Below, piece after piece: positions 27,948 to 37,105 of a DNA stretch of 64,000 bases. The notes below the pieces were generated by a model, which was not told the DNA's origin, made no database searches, and saw only the letters and a program-made list of their open reading frames with translations. Source of the DNA: Opitutaceae bacterium (GTDB lineage: Bacteria > Verrucomicrobiota > Verrucomicrobiia > Opitutales > Opitutaceae); contig JAIXWY010000011.1 of assembly GCA_027490995.1 (NCBI GenBank), positions 806,001 through 870,000 on the forward strand. Reading direction: 5' to 3'. The stretch's first letter is position 1; each line of letters starts with the position of its first letter. The position numbers and the translations under genes are program-made.

Positions 27948-29452
27948 GCTCCGACGCTCGGCTGACCGAAATCCGATATCCCCCGGGCAAACTGCCGAAT
28001 CCGCCGTCGCGGAAAAGGAGCGAACGGAAACGACCGAAGGTCCGAGCCCGTAAGAGCTGCCCGCGTGGTCTCACGAGCACCGAGGATCGCCGCGAGGTCC
28101 GCCCGCATTGAGGCAACCCGCTCAGGTTCGGCCAAAGCCAAGCAAACATCCTCTCTTGGATTCGCGGCGAGGTTAAACAGCAGCTCCCGGCCGCCATTCG
28201 CGAGCCACAGGTACTTCCACTCACCTGCGCGGAGCATCGCTTTAAACTTGGAAGTGCCCGGGGAACCAAAGAAACCGCAGACCTTAGCTCGCGACGGTTT
28301 AGAGCCATCGATGACACCGAGCAGGTCGTGCCCGTCTCTCAACTGCGGTACACCGGCCGCAGAAGTGGCGAGGCCGAATAGGTCGGTGAGGGTCGAAAGT
28401 CCCTCCAGTCGGCGTGATCCAGGCCACCGCGCGGGCCAACTGACCAAAAAGGGAATCCGACATGACGCCTCGAAGAAACTCTCTTTCTGCCACGCTCGAT
28501 GATCCCCCAGCATATCACCGTGATCAGAGAAGAAGCAAATGAGCGTATTGTTAGAATCTGGGCGCGCCTCAACCGCATCGAGAATCCGGCCGATGCAAGC
28601 ATCCACGAACGTGATCGAGCCGTAGTAGCGTGCGCGGAGTTGCCGAGCTTGTGCGGGACTGATGTCCTCCGCCCACACGGCGTGGTTCATCCACGCGAGA
28701 TAGTCGTCAGCGGCATCGATCACCGGATCGCCCGCAATCGGTGATGGCATCTCATCCGGATTATACATCCGGTTGTAGGGCACGGGTGGCGCAAACGGCG
28801 GATGCGGCTGTACGAACGAAACGAAGCCGAAGTACGGTCGGGAGTCGCTTCGTCCAATTTCCTCGACGGCACGACCCGCGAGCCATGACTCACCGCAGAG
28901 CTCGGCGGGCTGGGCGCGGCACTGCGAGCCATAGTACATGTCCGATCGCTCTCCGTGCACCTGCTCAAGGTGATTAAATGCCGGCGCCCGCGAGCGAAGC
29001 CACCGCACATAGTCGTCGGCCAGAAACTCCGCCTCGGTCGGCCACAGTTCCTCCGATCGCTCATGAACTTCAAAGCCCAACGGCTCCAAACGCGGCTCCG
29101 TGTGAAACTTCCCGAGACCAAACGTGCGGTAGCCCGAGCGGGCCAGGACTTCGGGCAAATACTCTCCGCAGGCCTCGCGCACCTTCGGCACCTCCTGCCA
29201 ATTGCTAAACCAGCCAGTCCGCGAGGGTTCGTAGCCAGTCATCAAACCGTAACGCGCCGGCACGCAGACGGGACAGGTCGAGTAGGCTTGGTCCACTGCC
29301 ACACCGCGCGCGACCAATCGGTCCAGATTGGGAGTCTGCACCCGAGTCTGACCCAGCGCCGCAATCGTATCGAAGCGCTGCTGGTCCGTCATCACGAACA
29401 GGATGTTGGGACGGCGGACCGACGACGCACTTAACTCGGACAATCGGGGCAT
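27944..29452 (-). CDS. Type I sulfatase, Cys-type, apparently without signal peptide
   Basis: 502 residues from MPRLSELSASSVRRPNILFV; an in-frame TTG four codons upstream is less likely. The metal site starts NILFVMTDQQRFDT, and the formylglycine motif is C63-V-P-A-R67 followed by YGLMTGYEPSR, so Cys63 is the residue to be oxidised. FSDHGDMLGDHRAWQKESFFEA is the typical C-terminal metal and substrate region. No signal peptide is visible, which suggests desulfation in the cytoplasm after uptake. It is coupled to the GPH symporter gene and follows the TonB receptor after 150 bases. Confidence 0.92.
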   Translation of the reverse strand: MPRLSELSASSVRRPNILFVMTDQQRFDTIAALGQTRVQTPNLDRLVARGVAVDQAYSTCPVCVPARYGLMTGYEPSRTGWFSNWQEVPKVREACGEYLPEVLARSGYRTFGLGKFHTEPRLEPLGFEVHERSEELWPTEAEFLADDYVRWLRSRAPAFNHLEQVHGERSDMYYGSQCRAQPAELCGESWLAGRAVEEIGRSDSRPYFGFVSFVQPHPPFAPPVPYNRMYNPDEMPSPIAGDPVIDAADDYLAWMNHAVWAEDISPAQARQLRARYYGSITFVDACIGRILDAVEARPDSNNTLICFFSDHGDMLGDHRAWQKESFFEASCRIPFLVSWPARWPGSRRLEGLSTLTDLFGLATSAAGVPQLRDGHDLLGVIDGSKPSRAKVCGFFGSPGTSKFKAMLRAGEWKYLWLANGGRELLFNLAANPREDVCLALAEPERVASMRADLAAILGARETTRAALTGSDLRSFPFAPFPRRRIRQFARGISDFGQPSVGA

Positions 29453-29602
29453 GGGGCTAATCAAGTTCAGCTACGAGTGTGGCAGCAGGGGCAGACCGGT
29501 CGAGGATCGATCGTGGTTCACGCTGAACGTCGCACCGCGTAGACAGGCCAACGCGGCGTGTCAGAGGAACGAACAACGCGGGCAATTGGGAATCACCTCG
29601 CC

Positions 29603-31858
29603 TCACCACGCGGTCTCCAGCGTGAACGTCAGAGTCGACGGTTGCACGATGTAGCCGCGGCGGTCCAGATAGTTGGCGTCAGCGGCGTTATACCAGTTAG
29701 CCTGCAGCTTCACGTCCCGGCCAGCCAGCTTGGTTCGATATCCGACGAAAAGATCAAGACGGGTCGGATCTCCGTTTTCCCGGATCAAGCGCTGAATATA
29801 GCCCGCGAACTGATAGATGGGACCCTCGCGCCACGTGACGCCGCCGCCGAAACTCAGCCCGCGCAGCCGACTTGCTGATTTAACACGATAGCTCGTCCAC
29901 AGACGGACATCATTCCGTGCGACGCCCTCTTTGACGAGGCCGACGGCATCAGAGATGCCGTCGCCGTTGTAATCGGGAGTCACGCTGATCTCCTGCTTGC
30001 TGATGTAGGCACGCGTGTTCGCATACGCGAGCAACAGGGACCACTCCGGCGTCGGTGAGTAAGTGAGATCCAACTCAACGCCTCGCGAGACCTCCTCCCC
30101 GCTTGGGAGATTGTTGTTCTGCGTGAAAAGACCACCGCCAAGGAACTGGACGATGTTGGAGCGCTGGATGTCAAAAAAAGCCAACGAGCCCGAGACATTG
30201 CTCGACGCCGGGTTGAAACGTAGTCCCACCTCCTTACCAACGCCCTCCTCAGGAGCGAGAAAACCCAGCGCTGGATTCAGGGTGCTGGCCGGACCGTTCG
30301 CCTTGGCAGACTTGGAATACAATCCATAAAGTCCGACACTCCGACCCAGGTCGTAGACAAGGCCGACTTGTGGAACAACGGCGTCTTTACCCTGCGTCAC
30401 AATGTCAATGTAGGACGCCCCAAGGAGCACATTGAGGCGATCGCCAGGTAGTGTGATGTAGTCAGAAACGTAGGCACTGCGCACCTTGACCGGATTGGGG
30501 TTTGTTGCGGCCGTCGTCCCTGACAGAGTCAACACGTTCGGATCCGTCGGGCGAAACACCGTACGCGGCATTCCCTTGAATCGCACCGTGCGGCCCCCGG
30601 AGCGGTCCGCAATGACCTGCGGGGTGATATCAGCCCGAACGGAGTTGTCGTAGTACGCATACTCGTAGTTCACATCTTCGTTGTCGCGGAAGCCGAGGGT
30701 GAGCTTGTGGCTGGTCGCGCCAAACACTCCGTCGTACAACAGTTTTGCCGAAACGCCGCGGTGGTCGATGTTGGACGGCTCGACGACCATCTGGGTGTTC
30801 CCTGCGAGGTACTCGCCCTGCGCGTTGGGCGCTAGACGGCCGTTGCCGAGATTGAAGTAATGTTCGCGATCAATCTGCGAACGCACAAACGCGACTTGCA
30901 GCGTGAGCGATTCACTGAGGTGCTGCGTCACGCGGAGATCAAGTCCCTCAGACCGGAGATCCCAGTCATCGTGGGGGGTCACCCACGTGAAATCGCGGGC
31001 CACGGGAACAAGCCCGATCGCAAAGATACTCGCATCATACGGGGGACTCCCGCGGTCCCACGGGATCTGGATTCGATTTACCCGGCCGTTCTCCTTCGTG
31101 TGGTGCAGATCGAGGTCGATGAGAGTGTTGCGTCCCACCTCGATCCGAAAATTTGGCGCAAAAATGGTCCGGTCACGAAATTCGTACGGCCGGGGAAACC
31201 CTTCGCGGCCCTGCGCGACCACGAAACGCCCGGACATCCGCACGTCGCCCCGGGTGAGGAACGGTTGGTTCACATCAAGAACTCCACGAGCGGAACCGTA
31301 TTCGTCCCAGAGAAGCGACAGCGAAGCCGACCGCTTCATCGAGGCTTTTTTGGTCACGGAGTTCACCACACCGGCGGGGTCCGCGACGCCGTAGACGATC
31401 GACGCCGGGCCCTTCAACACTTCAACCCGCTCGATTACCGCCACATCGGTCGGCACACTGAAAATCTCCCCGTTGCGGAGATTCGCGCCGGTCACAAATC
31501 CACGCAGGATATATGACTCCGTCTTCGACGTTCGCCCCTCGTTCGCCACCCCACTCACGTAGCGCAGCGCGTCTTCGACTTTGACGACACCGAGATCATC
31601 CAACAGCGCCGGAGTAATCGTGTTGACCGTGATGGGGAGCTTGGCGAGGTCGACCGCGAAACCGAGGCCCGATGCACTGGACCTGGCCGCATAACCTTCG
31701 TCGGCGCCAGCGCTGACGCTGAAGGGATCGAGTCGGACCACGTCGGCCGACGTTTCGGTGGAACGAGGCGTGGTCTGGGCGGAGAGCAATGCGGCGCCGA
31801 GCGCCGCGCACACCAGCAGCCCGGGCAGACCCCGAGCAAAGCGGAAGGGAGCGGTCAT
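29603..31858 (-). CDS. TonB-dependent outer-membrane receptor
   Basis: 751 residues starting at MTAPFRFARGLPGLLVCAAL with signal peptide ending near LLSAQ. A TonB-box-like stretch (VVRLDPFSVSAG) is followed by the plug (LPITVNTITPALLDDLGVVK, VEVLKGPASIVYGVADPAGV) and a long beta-barrel ending in ...TFTLETAW with a terminal aromatic. It imports a ligand energised by TonB-ExbBD. Siderophore-receptor-like sequence is usual for verrucomicrobial TonB receptors, including glycan ones. Co-oriented sulfatase, symporter and beta-helix genes point to a sulfated saccharide. The reading frame upstream of ATG 31858 is not conserved. Confidence 0.9.
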   Translation of the reverse strand: MTAPFRFARGLPGLLVCAALGAALLSAQTTPRSTETSADVVRLDPFSVSAGADEGYAARSSASGLGFAVDLAKLPITVNTITPALLDDLGVVKVEDALRYVSGVANEGRTSKTESYILRGFVTGANLRNGEIFSVPTDVAVIERVEVLKGPASIVYGVADPAGVVNSVTKKASMKRSASLSLLWDEYGSARGVLDVNQPFLTRGDVRMSGRFVVAQGREGFPRPYEFRDRTIFAPNFRIEVGRNTLIDLDLHHTKENGRVNRIQIPWDRGSPPYDASIFAIGLVPVARDFTWVTPHDDWDLRSEGLDLRVTQHLSESLTLQVAFVRSQIDREHYFNLGNGRLAPNAQGEYLAGNTQMVVEPSNIDHRGVSAKLLYDGVFGATSHKLTLGFRDNEDVNYEYAYYDNSVRADITPQVIADRSGGRTVRFKGMPRTVFRPTDPNVLTLSGTTAATNPNPVKVRSAYVSDYITLPGDRLNVLLGASYIDIVTQGKDAVVPQVGLVYDLGRSVGLYGLYSKSAKANGPASTLNPALGFLAPEEGVGKEVGLRFNPASSNVSGSLAFFDIQRSNIVQFLGGGLFTQNNNLPSGEEVSRGVELDLTYSPTPEWSLLLAYANTRAYISKQEISVTPDYNGDGISDAVGLVKEGVARNDVRLWTSYRVKSASRLRGLSFGGGVTWREGPIYQFAGYIQRLIRENGDPTRLDLFVGYRTKLAGRDVKLQANWYNAADANYLDRRGYIVQPSTLTFTLETAW

Positions 31859-31977
31859 ATTCGTGGAATGTGGGGGGTAACGCGATGACCGACTACCCTC
31901 CGACCGGAGAGCGCGCCGGGCACCCGATGACCTTACCGCATCGCGCCATCGTAGAAAATGGACCGTGGCGGATAGGG

Positions 31978-31991
31978 TTGTCCAAATGCGT
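31978..31991 (+). promoter_or_regulatory. Candidate AraC operator, copy 1
   Basis: TTGTCC-AAA-TGCGT lies in the 208-base gap between the divergent TonB receptor and araC-type genes. The same spacing and bases recur as TTGTCC-TTT-TGCGT at 36526-36539 in the second TonB receptor/rhaM gap. A partner half TGGACAA at 32031-32037 forms an inverted repeat with the first half. Function as an operator is inference. Confidence 0.35.
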
Positions 31992-32066
31992 TCGCGCGCG
32001 GGGACGGGAGCGCAGTCCAAAGGATTCTCATGGACAAAGGGTTCACGCTTAAACTCTCTGGTCATC

Positions 32067-33032
32067 ATGGCGAAGGCCAAGGCGCAGCACGGCAGTTCGA
32101 GTTCGGTCGATCCGTTTGCGGAACCCAACGGAGGTCCAGCGGTCTGCCGTGCGGGCGAGTTTCAGTTTGCCCCGAGGCAATCCCACTCGAACGGCTGCGT
32201 GCAAAGTCGCGCGCTGTTTTGGTGCAAGAGCGGGCGCGGCTCCTTTCGGGTGAACGGCGAGAAGTTTTCCCTCGAGCCGCACGACCTCTACATTCTGCCT
32301 TGGAACCGGCACGTCGTCTACCAAGCGGGGGAACGGGAGCCTATGTTCACTGTTCATGTCCACCTCGTGCCATGGCTCCGTTTCCATTCCCCGTGGGTTC
32401 CCAACGTGCCGCATGAGAAGAGTGAGGCCCTGCACGATTCGCCCGACCGGCGCGACGTCCGATGGCCTGGGTTTGACGGCGTCGTCCGATTCCACGTCGA
32501 GGCGGAGTCAGCGTTGGGCCGGCTGATGAATTATGCCACCGAATGGTTTCGTGAGTCTCCCCGCACGGAATCGGAGGGCCGCGCGCTCGGCATGTTGGTC
32601 GTGCGTGAATTGGAGCGATTCTCGCAGAGCGGCAGCCGTTCGAATGAGCGCCGCCCCCAGGAACTGCAACGATTACTGGTCTATATTGATCGCTGCCTTG
32701 CCGAGGGTCCAACAGTGGATCGACTCGCGGCGATCATCAGCCGCAGCCGGTCTCATGTCCTGAAGCTCTTTCGCCGACATCTCGACTCTTCGGCCAAAGC
32801 CTACCTTGTGCAACGGCAGATGCGCGAGGCGCGTGAGTTGCTGCACAGCACCACGCTCTCAATCGCGGAGGTAGGAATCCGATGTGGCGTCGCCGATCCC
32901 TATCGCTTCTCCAAGCTCTTCCGACGCACCGTCGGTATGCCACCTCGGGCTTTCCGGGGACTCGGAGGTCCCCTGCCCTCAAGCAAGGTACCGTCTCGTC
33001 ACAAACGCGTTCCCGCAAGACCCAGCGCGTAA
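32067..33032 (+). CDS. AraC family transcriptional regulator
   Basis: 321 residues from MAKAKAQHG. The N-terminal cupin-like sensor includes FWCKSGRGSFRVNGEKFSLE and PHDLYILPWNRHVVYQ; the C-terminal double helix-turn-helix includes VDRLAAIISRSRSHVLKLFR and ISIRCGV-type text (VGIRCGVADPYRFSKLFRRT). It is divergent from the TonB receptor operon and points toward the second receptor, a common position for a regulator of glycan uptake genes. A sugar ligand is likely; rhamnose or a rhamnose-containing oligosaccharide fits the neighbours. Confidence 0.9.
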   Translation: MAKAKAQHGSSSSVDPFAEPNGGPAVCRAGEFQFAPRQSHSNGCVQSRALFWCKSGRGSFRVNGEKFSLEPHDLYILPWNRHVVYQAGEREPMFTVHVHLVPWLRFHSPWVPNVPHEKSEALHDSPDRRDVRWPGFDGVVRFHVEAESALGRLMNYATEWFRESPRTESEGRALGMLVVRELERFSQSGSRSNERRPQELQRLLVYIDRCLAEGPTVDRLAAIISRSRSHVLKLFRRHLDSSAKAYLVQRQMREARELLHSTTLSIAEVGIRCGVADPYRFSKLFRRTVGMPPRAFRGLGGPLPSSKVPSRHKRVPARPSA

Positions 33033-33080
33033 GTCACCGCGCAAAAACCGGACCGCATTGGTGACGGCATCTACGTCGAT

Positions 33081-33245
33081 TCACTCTTTCGGCCGCTGAA
33101 GCCGGTGCGCGTCAAGCTGCCAGCGCAGCGAGGTCCACGCTCGCGCCTCGCTCACGTCGTCACCGGCGCCTTGGAGCATGTGCCACACGCGAACGACGAC
33201 GAACGCACCGGCGATCAGAACTGCCCGCGCAGGCCAAAAACCCAA
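33081..33245 (-). CDS. Candidate small ORF overlapping the end of the second TonB receptor
   Basis: A 54-codon frame from TTG 33245, overlapping the receptor's last 11 codons in another frame. It would encode a membrane-like segment (ARAVLIAGAFVVVRVWHML) and a polar tail ending LDAHRLQRPKE. Third codon positions are strongly GC-biased like real genes here. Against it: no good start codon or Shine-Dalgarno, and no homology I recognise. It could be a remnant of a longer gene. Confidence 0.25.
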   Translation of the reverse strand: MGFWPARAVLIAGAFVVVRVWHMLQGAGDDVSEARAWTSLRWQLDAHRLQRPKE

Positions 33246-36226
33246 TTGGCCCCATAGTTCTCTGCCACGAACAGATTACCAGATTGCTCGAAGATTTCGG
33301 TTCGCTTGTTGAAGATATTCCGCGCCTGCACGAAAAAGGTAAGGCGCGCACTGAGGCGCGCACTGAGGTTGGCATCATGGCGGACGACCTGAGGGCGATA
33401 CCGCGTCAGATTGCTCCACGGAGCTTGATCTTCCCAACGAGTCCGGAGACCAACTGAGAATCCACGGAAATTGTAGTCGAATCCGCCCGTCACCACGTGA
33501 GGCGTCAGGCCCACCCGGCGCTCGCTCGCGTACGTCCGCGTATAAGAGGCGAAAACCGTGGCGCGTCCCATTTGCGGCGGGAGAAGCGTGAGCATGGAGC
33601 GATACTCGAGTTCCATACTGCGGAATCGCTGAGTACCCGGCCCCTGAGTGTTCGTAATCACGGTATACGCGAACAATTCGGGATCAGTGAGTCCGTACTC
33701 TTCCGCGGTGAACTCGGTGAGCGTCTTGAGGTTCTCGATGCGGGTGTCCGTAAAGGTCGCCCGCATGCTCCCGTTACCAGGAAGATAGTACGCAATGCTC
33801 CCAGCGACTCGTGTACCGGTCTCGGGCTTGAGCTCCGGATTCGAAGCGCGAATGATCTGGTTTACTTCGTCGATGGCGAACAGGCCAGTAAGGTCGAGAA
33901 CGTTCGGCCGCTTGATTGATTGTCCGTATCCCACGTCGGCAATCAGTCGATCCGAGAATCGGTACTTTGCCGTAAAGCTGGGAAAGTAGTTGTCGTACTT
34001 CCCGGTCCGCGTGGCCAAGGGCTTCGTTCGATACTGATAATCGAGTCCGGGAATCGTCGTAGCGCGACCGGTGCTCGCATTGACCGCGTAGCCGGCCTTG
34101 ATCACCTGAGATGCCGGTAGCGGATCGAACTCGATTGCCTCTGTGTTCGTCTGCTCCCAGCGAAGCCCCCCTTGGAACTGCCACGCCCCCACGCGCGTGT
34201 TCGCCATCACATAGGCCGACGGGATCAGCTCCGTGAAGCGCTTTCGCTGGGCGAAGGCCGCGTTATAGTAGTTGTCCGCCGTAAAAGAACGCACGAAGTA
34301 CTCGGGATTGGACGCAAAGAGTTTACCCAGTACGTCGCGGTTCGCGTACGCCGGGCCACCCCCGCCACTCACTGAACGGAAGGCTGCGCCGAGCCCATCG
34401 GGCGAGAAAACAAACGGCGAAGTGTAAGCGCCAAAGCTACCCGTCGCGCCCCCGCCGGGGCCCGTGTAACTGTAGTTCTCAAGCGATCCCTTATTGTCGG
34501 CGTTCGTAATGCGCTCCTGCACCTTGGTGCCGACTTTGACAAAAGTCGCCCAACGGAACGGCGCCACCCACTTCGCGTTGAGAGTTGCATTGGTGACTTC
34601 GCTGTAGACGTAGCGGACGTCATCACTGATGCGCGGATTCTTATAATTGTTCAGGTCCGCCCAATCCGCACCGCCGGTCTGGACCAACTGCCAATCACTG
34701 GACCCTTGGTCTGACCGATTCGCGGCGACCGTGAGACCGGTCAGCGAATTGAGCACCGCGTTACCCGCCATTCCCGTACGCAGCGCACCGTACGTGTTCT
34801 TGGAGACGGACACGGCGTACGCTCCGTCGATCGTGAAGCTGCGCCACCGGTATTCGAATTTCGGCACGATGGTGTAGCCGATGGTCTGCTTGTTGATGTT
34901 GCCGCCACCATTGGTTAGCGACGCGCCCCCTGGCGCGCTCAGGATTGTACGCACATTCGCGCCCGCTAATTGACCAGCCCCGGCGCTCAAGGTGGAAAGC
35001 CGATTGTACGCGAACATTTCGTACCCGTTGTAGCTCAAGTTGAGCGAAAGAATCAGGCTTTGCGTCGCCTTGAAATCCACCGTCATGGTCGCGGTATTTC
35101 GTTCCGTCCACTTCGGCCCATCCTTGAAAATCACGGAGGTTACAATGGGCTGGCCACCACTCGTCGCAGTACCGTAAGCGTTCTGAACACGCTGCTGCTC
35201 GTTGTAGAGATTCGACTCACTTAGTCCGAGAAGGATTCCAAGGCGGCCATCGAGATAACTCTCGGAAAAGTTAAAACTCATGGTCGGACGAACCTTGCGC
35301 CCAAAGCCGTCGTTCGGTCCGGCTGTCTTCTTTAGGGAGAATTCGTCCGAGTTCAGCCCACCACTGACCACCCACGCAACGCGTCGCCCCTTGGTGTCGA
35401 ACGCGCGCTTCATCTTCATGTTGATGGTTCCGGAAATAGCATCACCATCGAGATCGGGCGGGGTGACACGCGAGATCTCAATCGATTCGATGCTATTTAT
35501 CGAAATCTGCTCGAAGCTGAAACTCCGGGTGGCGCTCCCCGATGACCCATTGGTGGTGCTGCCATACACGCCAAAGCCGTCGGCGCTCGCTGACTTCATC
35601 CCATCTACCGAAACGCCGGCATACTCTGGGTTCATCCCGCCGAGACGAGGTCCCCGTGTGTCAGCCTCAACCGTCTCAAGCTCGATTCCCGGAAGGTACT
35701 TCAGGAACTCGCCCACATTCCCTTCGGTCACGTCGCCGAAGAGATCGGACGAGACAGAGGTACCCAGACTCATGTTGTTGCGCTGATTCATGATCTGCTT
35801 CGCCTGTCCCTCTGCATCGGACGTAACAACCAGCGCGCTCATCTGCAAAGCACCCGATCCGGTCGCGACGGTCGGAGCGGCTAACTCAATATCCTGCACC
35901 ACGACGCGGCCCGGTTCCACCGTCACCGCCTGCGATCGCGAGGGGTATCCCGCAAACGAGGCGATCAGTACCACGGGGCCGGCCTTGACCGCCGGAAGAG
36001 TGTAGTAGCCACCATCCTCCGAGTTGGTCAGCAGCGTCGTGCCCTCAATCCGAATCTCGGCATTGCGCACGTACTCTTTGGTCGCCGGGTTGAACACGCG
36101 ACCGGTAATCGAACCGGAAGCCTCTTCCACTGTCGCTGGGGCCGCGAACGACGCACCGCAGAGGGCGAGGCAAACGAAAACGGCGAATCGCCGTACTGAG
36201 ACGAGGAAACAGGACATAGGAGTCAT
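33215..36226 (-). CDS. Large TonB-dependent receptor with carboxypeptidase-regulatory-like domain
   Basis: 1003 residues from MTPMSCFLVSVRRFAVFVCL (a second ATG three codons on also fits). After the signal peptide comes a carboxypeptidase regulatory-like beta-sandwich (GSITGRVFNPATKEYVRNAE, about 35-115), then the plug (GNVGEFLKYLPGIELE, SIESIEISRVTPPDLDGDAI) and a large barrel ending FGLRGQF. This architecture is typical of glycan-uptake receptors. No SusD is adjacent, as usual in Verrucomicrobiota. It is divergent from rhaM, and the gap between carries a putative AraC site, so it is likely induced with the rhamnose genes. Confidence 0.92.
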   Translation of the reverse strand: MTPMSCFLVSVRRFAVFVCLALCGASFAAPATVEEASGSITGRVFNPATKEYVRNAEIRIEGTTLLTNSEDGGYYTLPAVKAGPVVLIASFAGYPSRSQAVTVEPGRVVVQDIELAAPTVATGSGALQMSALVVTSDAEGQAKQIMNQRNNMSLGTSVSSDLFGDVTEGNVGEFLKYLPGIELETVEADTRGPRLGGMNPEYAGVSVDGMKSASADGFGVYGSTTNGSSGSATRSFSFEQISINSIESIEISRVTPPDLDGDAISGTINMKMKRAFDTKGRRVAWVVSGGLNSDEFSLKKTAGPNDGFGRKVRPTMSFNFSESYLDGRLGILLGLSESNLYNEQQRVQNAYGTATSGGQPIVTSVIFKDGPKWTERNTATMTVDFKATQSLILSLNLSYNGYEMFAYNRLSTLSAGAGQLAGANVRTILSAPGGASLTNGGGNINKQTIGYTIVPKFEYRWRSFTIDGAYAVSVSKNTYGALRTGMAGNAVLNSLTGLTVAANRSDQGSSDWQLVQTGGADWADLNNYKNPRISDDVRYVYSEVTNATLNAKWVAPFRWATFVKVGTKVQERITNADNKGSLENYSYTGPGGGATGSFGAYTSPFVFSPDGLGAAFRSVSGGGGPAYANRDVLGKLFASNPEYFVRSFTADNYYNAAFAQRKRFTELIPSAYVMANTRVGAWQFQGGLRWEQTNTEAIEFDPLPASQVIKAGYAVNASTGRATTIPGLDYQYRTKPLATRTGKYDNYFPSFTAKYRFSDRLIADVGYGQSIKRPNVLDLTGLFAIDEVNQIIRASNPELKPETGTRVAGSIAYYLPGNGSMRATFTDTRIENLKTLTEFTAEEYGLTDPELFAYTVITNTQGPGTQRFRSMELEYRSMLTLLPPQMGRATVFASYTRTYASERRVGLTPHVVTGGFDYNFRGFSVGLRTRWEDQAPWSNLTRYRPQVVRHDANLSARLSARLTFFVQARNIFNKRTEIFEQSGNLFVAENYGANWVFGLRGQF

Positions 36227-36623
36227 GCTCTGAGTAGGGGTTTGAGATAATGAAGGTCTGACTCGGAGATCTGAGGAGCAGGGACCATGTGAAGCCGCGC
36301 CGACTCGCCGCCGCACGCCGTCCACGGTGAAGATGGCTCCAGCCACTGCGGCGGGTATGGGCCCCCAACAGCGACTGGCTTCGTGGGGAGTAAATCGGGG
36401 CGTCTGCATGGAGGCTCGCGGCGGGGGTGGCGCAAAGGTGGACCTTCGCACGTCTCGACGGTTGGTGGGGATTGCAGAGCTTATCGTTTCCGGGCCGGAC
36501 CAGAAATGGCGGCAGCCGTAACCATTTGTCCTTTTGCGTAAACTCTGGCCACGAGAGCCTTACGCTTGGGCAACATCGCAGTTGAGCTTGATCCTTCGGC
36601 GGCTCGGCGCTTAACAGCGCTAC
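36227..36623. other. 397-base divergent control region between TonB receptor and rhaM
   Basis: No gene is supported here. It is expected to hold promoters for both directions. Notable items: the TTGTCC-TTT-TGCGT motif at 36526-36539, two CGTAA(C/A) direct repeats 20 bases apart (36517-36522 and 36537-36542), the spacing favoured by AraC-type dimers, and a GCGCT-TAAC-AGCGC hairpin at 36607-36620 just before the rhaM ATG. No strong sigma70 hexamers are obvious. Confidence 0.45.
36526..36539 (+). promoter_or_regulatory. Candidate AraC operator, copy 2
   Basis: TTGTCC-TTT-TGCGT, matching the copy at 31978-31991 in 11 fixed bases with the same three-base gap. It overlaps the second CGTAA repeat. 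It lies about 85 bases before rhaM and 300 bases before the TonB receptor start. Confidence 0.35.
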
Positions 36624-36938
36624 ATGATCCGCCGAGCTTTTGTCATGTCGGTCCACCCGGGAGAAGAGGACGAGTACGCTCGGCGGCATCAGCCGATTTG
36701 GCAGGAATTGGAGGATGCGCTGAGAGCGCATGGTGTACACACTTACTCGATCTTCCTGTGCGCTTCTTCACGGCAGCTCTTCGCGTATCTAGAGCTCGAA
36801 TGCGAGGAGCGCTGGCGCGCCATCGCAACGACCGAGGTCTGTCAGCGTTGGTGGCGGCACATGAGCCCGCTCATGCCCAGCGGCCCGGACCACCGGCCTG
36901 TCTCTGAGCCACTGCGGGAGGTATTTCATCTGGAGTAG
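36624..36938 (+). CDS. rhaM: L-rhamnose mutarotase
   Basis: 104 residues, exactly the size of RhaM. Recognisable text: RRAFVMSVHPGEEDEYARRH, HGVHTYSIFLC, LFAYLELE and WWRHMSPLMP. The His and paired Trp residues correspond to the active site of the family. It interconverts alpha and beta anomers of L-rhamnose in the cytoplasm. Its presence beside a GH78-like gene supports rhamnose as the sugar handled by this region. No rhaA, rhaB or rhaD is seen in the window. Confidence 0.92.
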   Translation: MIRRAFVMSVHPGEEDEYARRHQPIWQELEDALRAHGVHTYSIFLCASSRQLFAYLELECEERWRAIATTEVCQRWWRHMSPLMPSGPDHRPVSEPLREVFHLE

Positions 36939-37105
36939 TCGTTGGGCGCGGAACGCCGCCGCACCGGGCTCACGGCGCCCGCGGATCTGACGCTCCCGCT
37001 TTATCGTTCTTTCGACTGACTGCGGCCAGACCGGTCGGCTCCCATCATTGCTCTCCTGCCCCCACTTTCCGATCGCCAGCGCTCAATCCCCGCCTGCTTC
37101 CGCGC

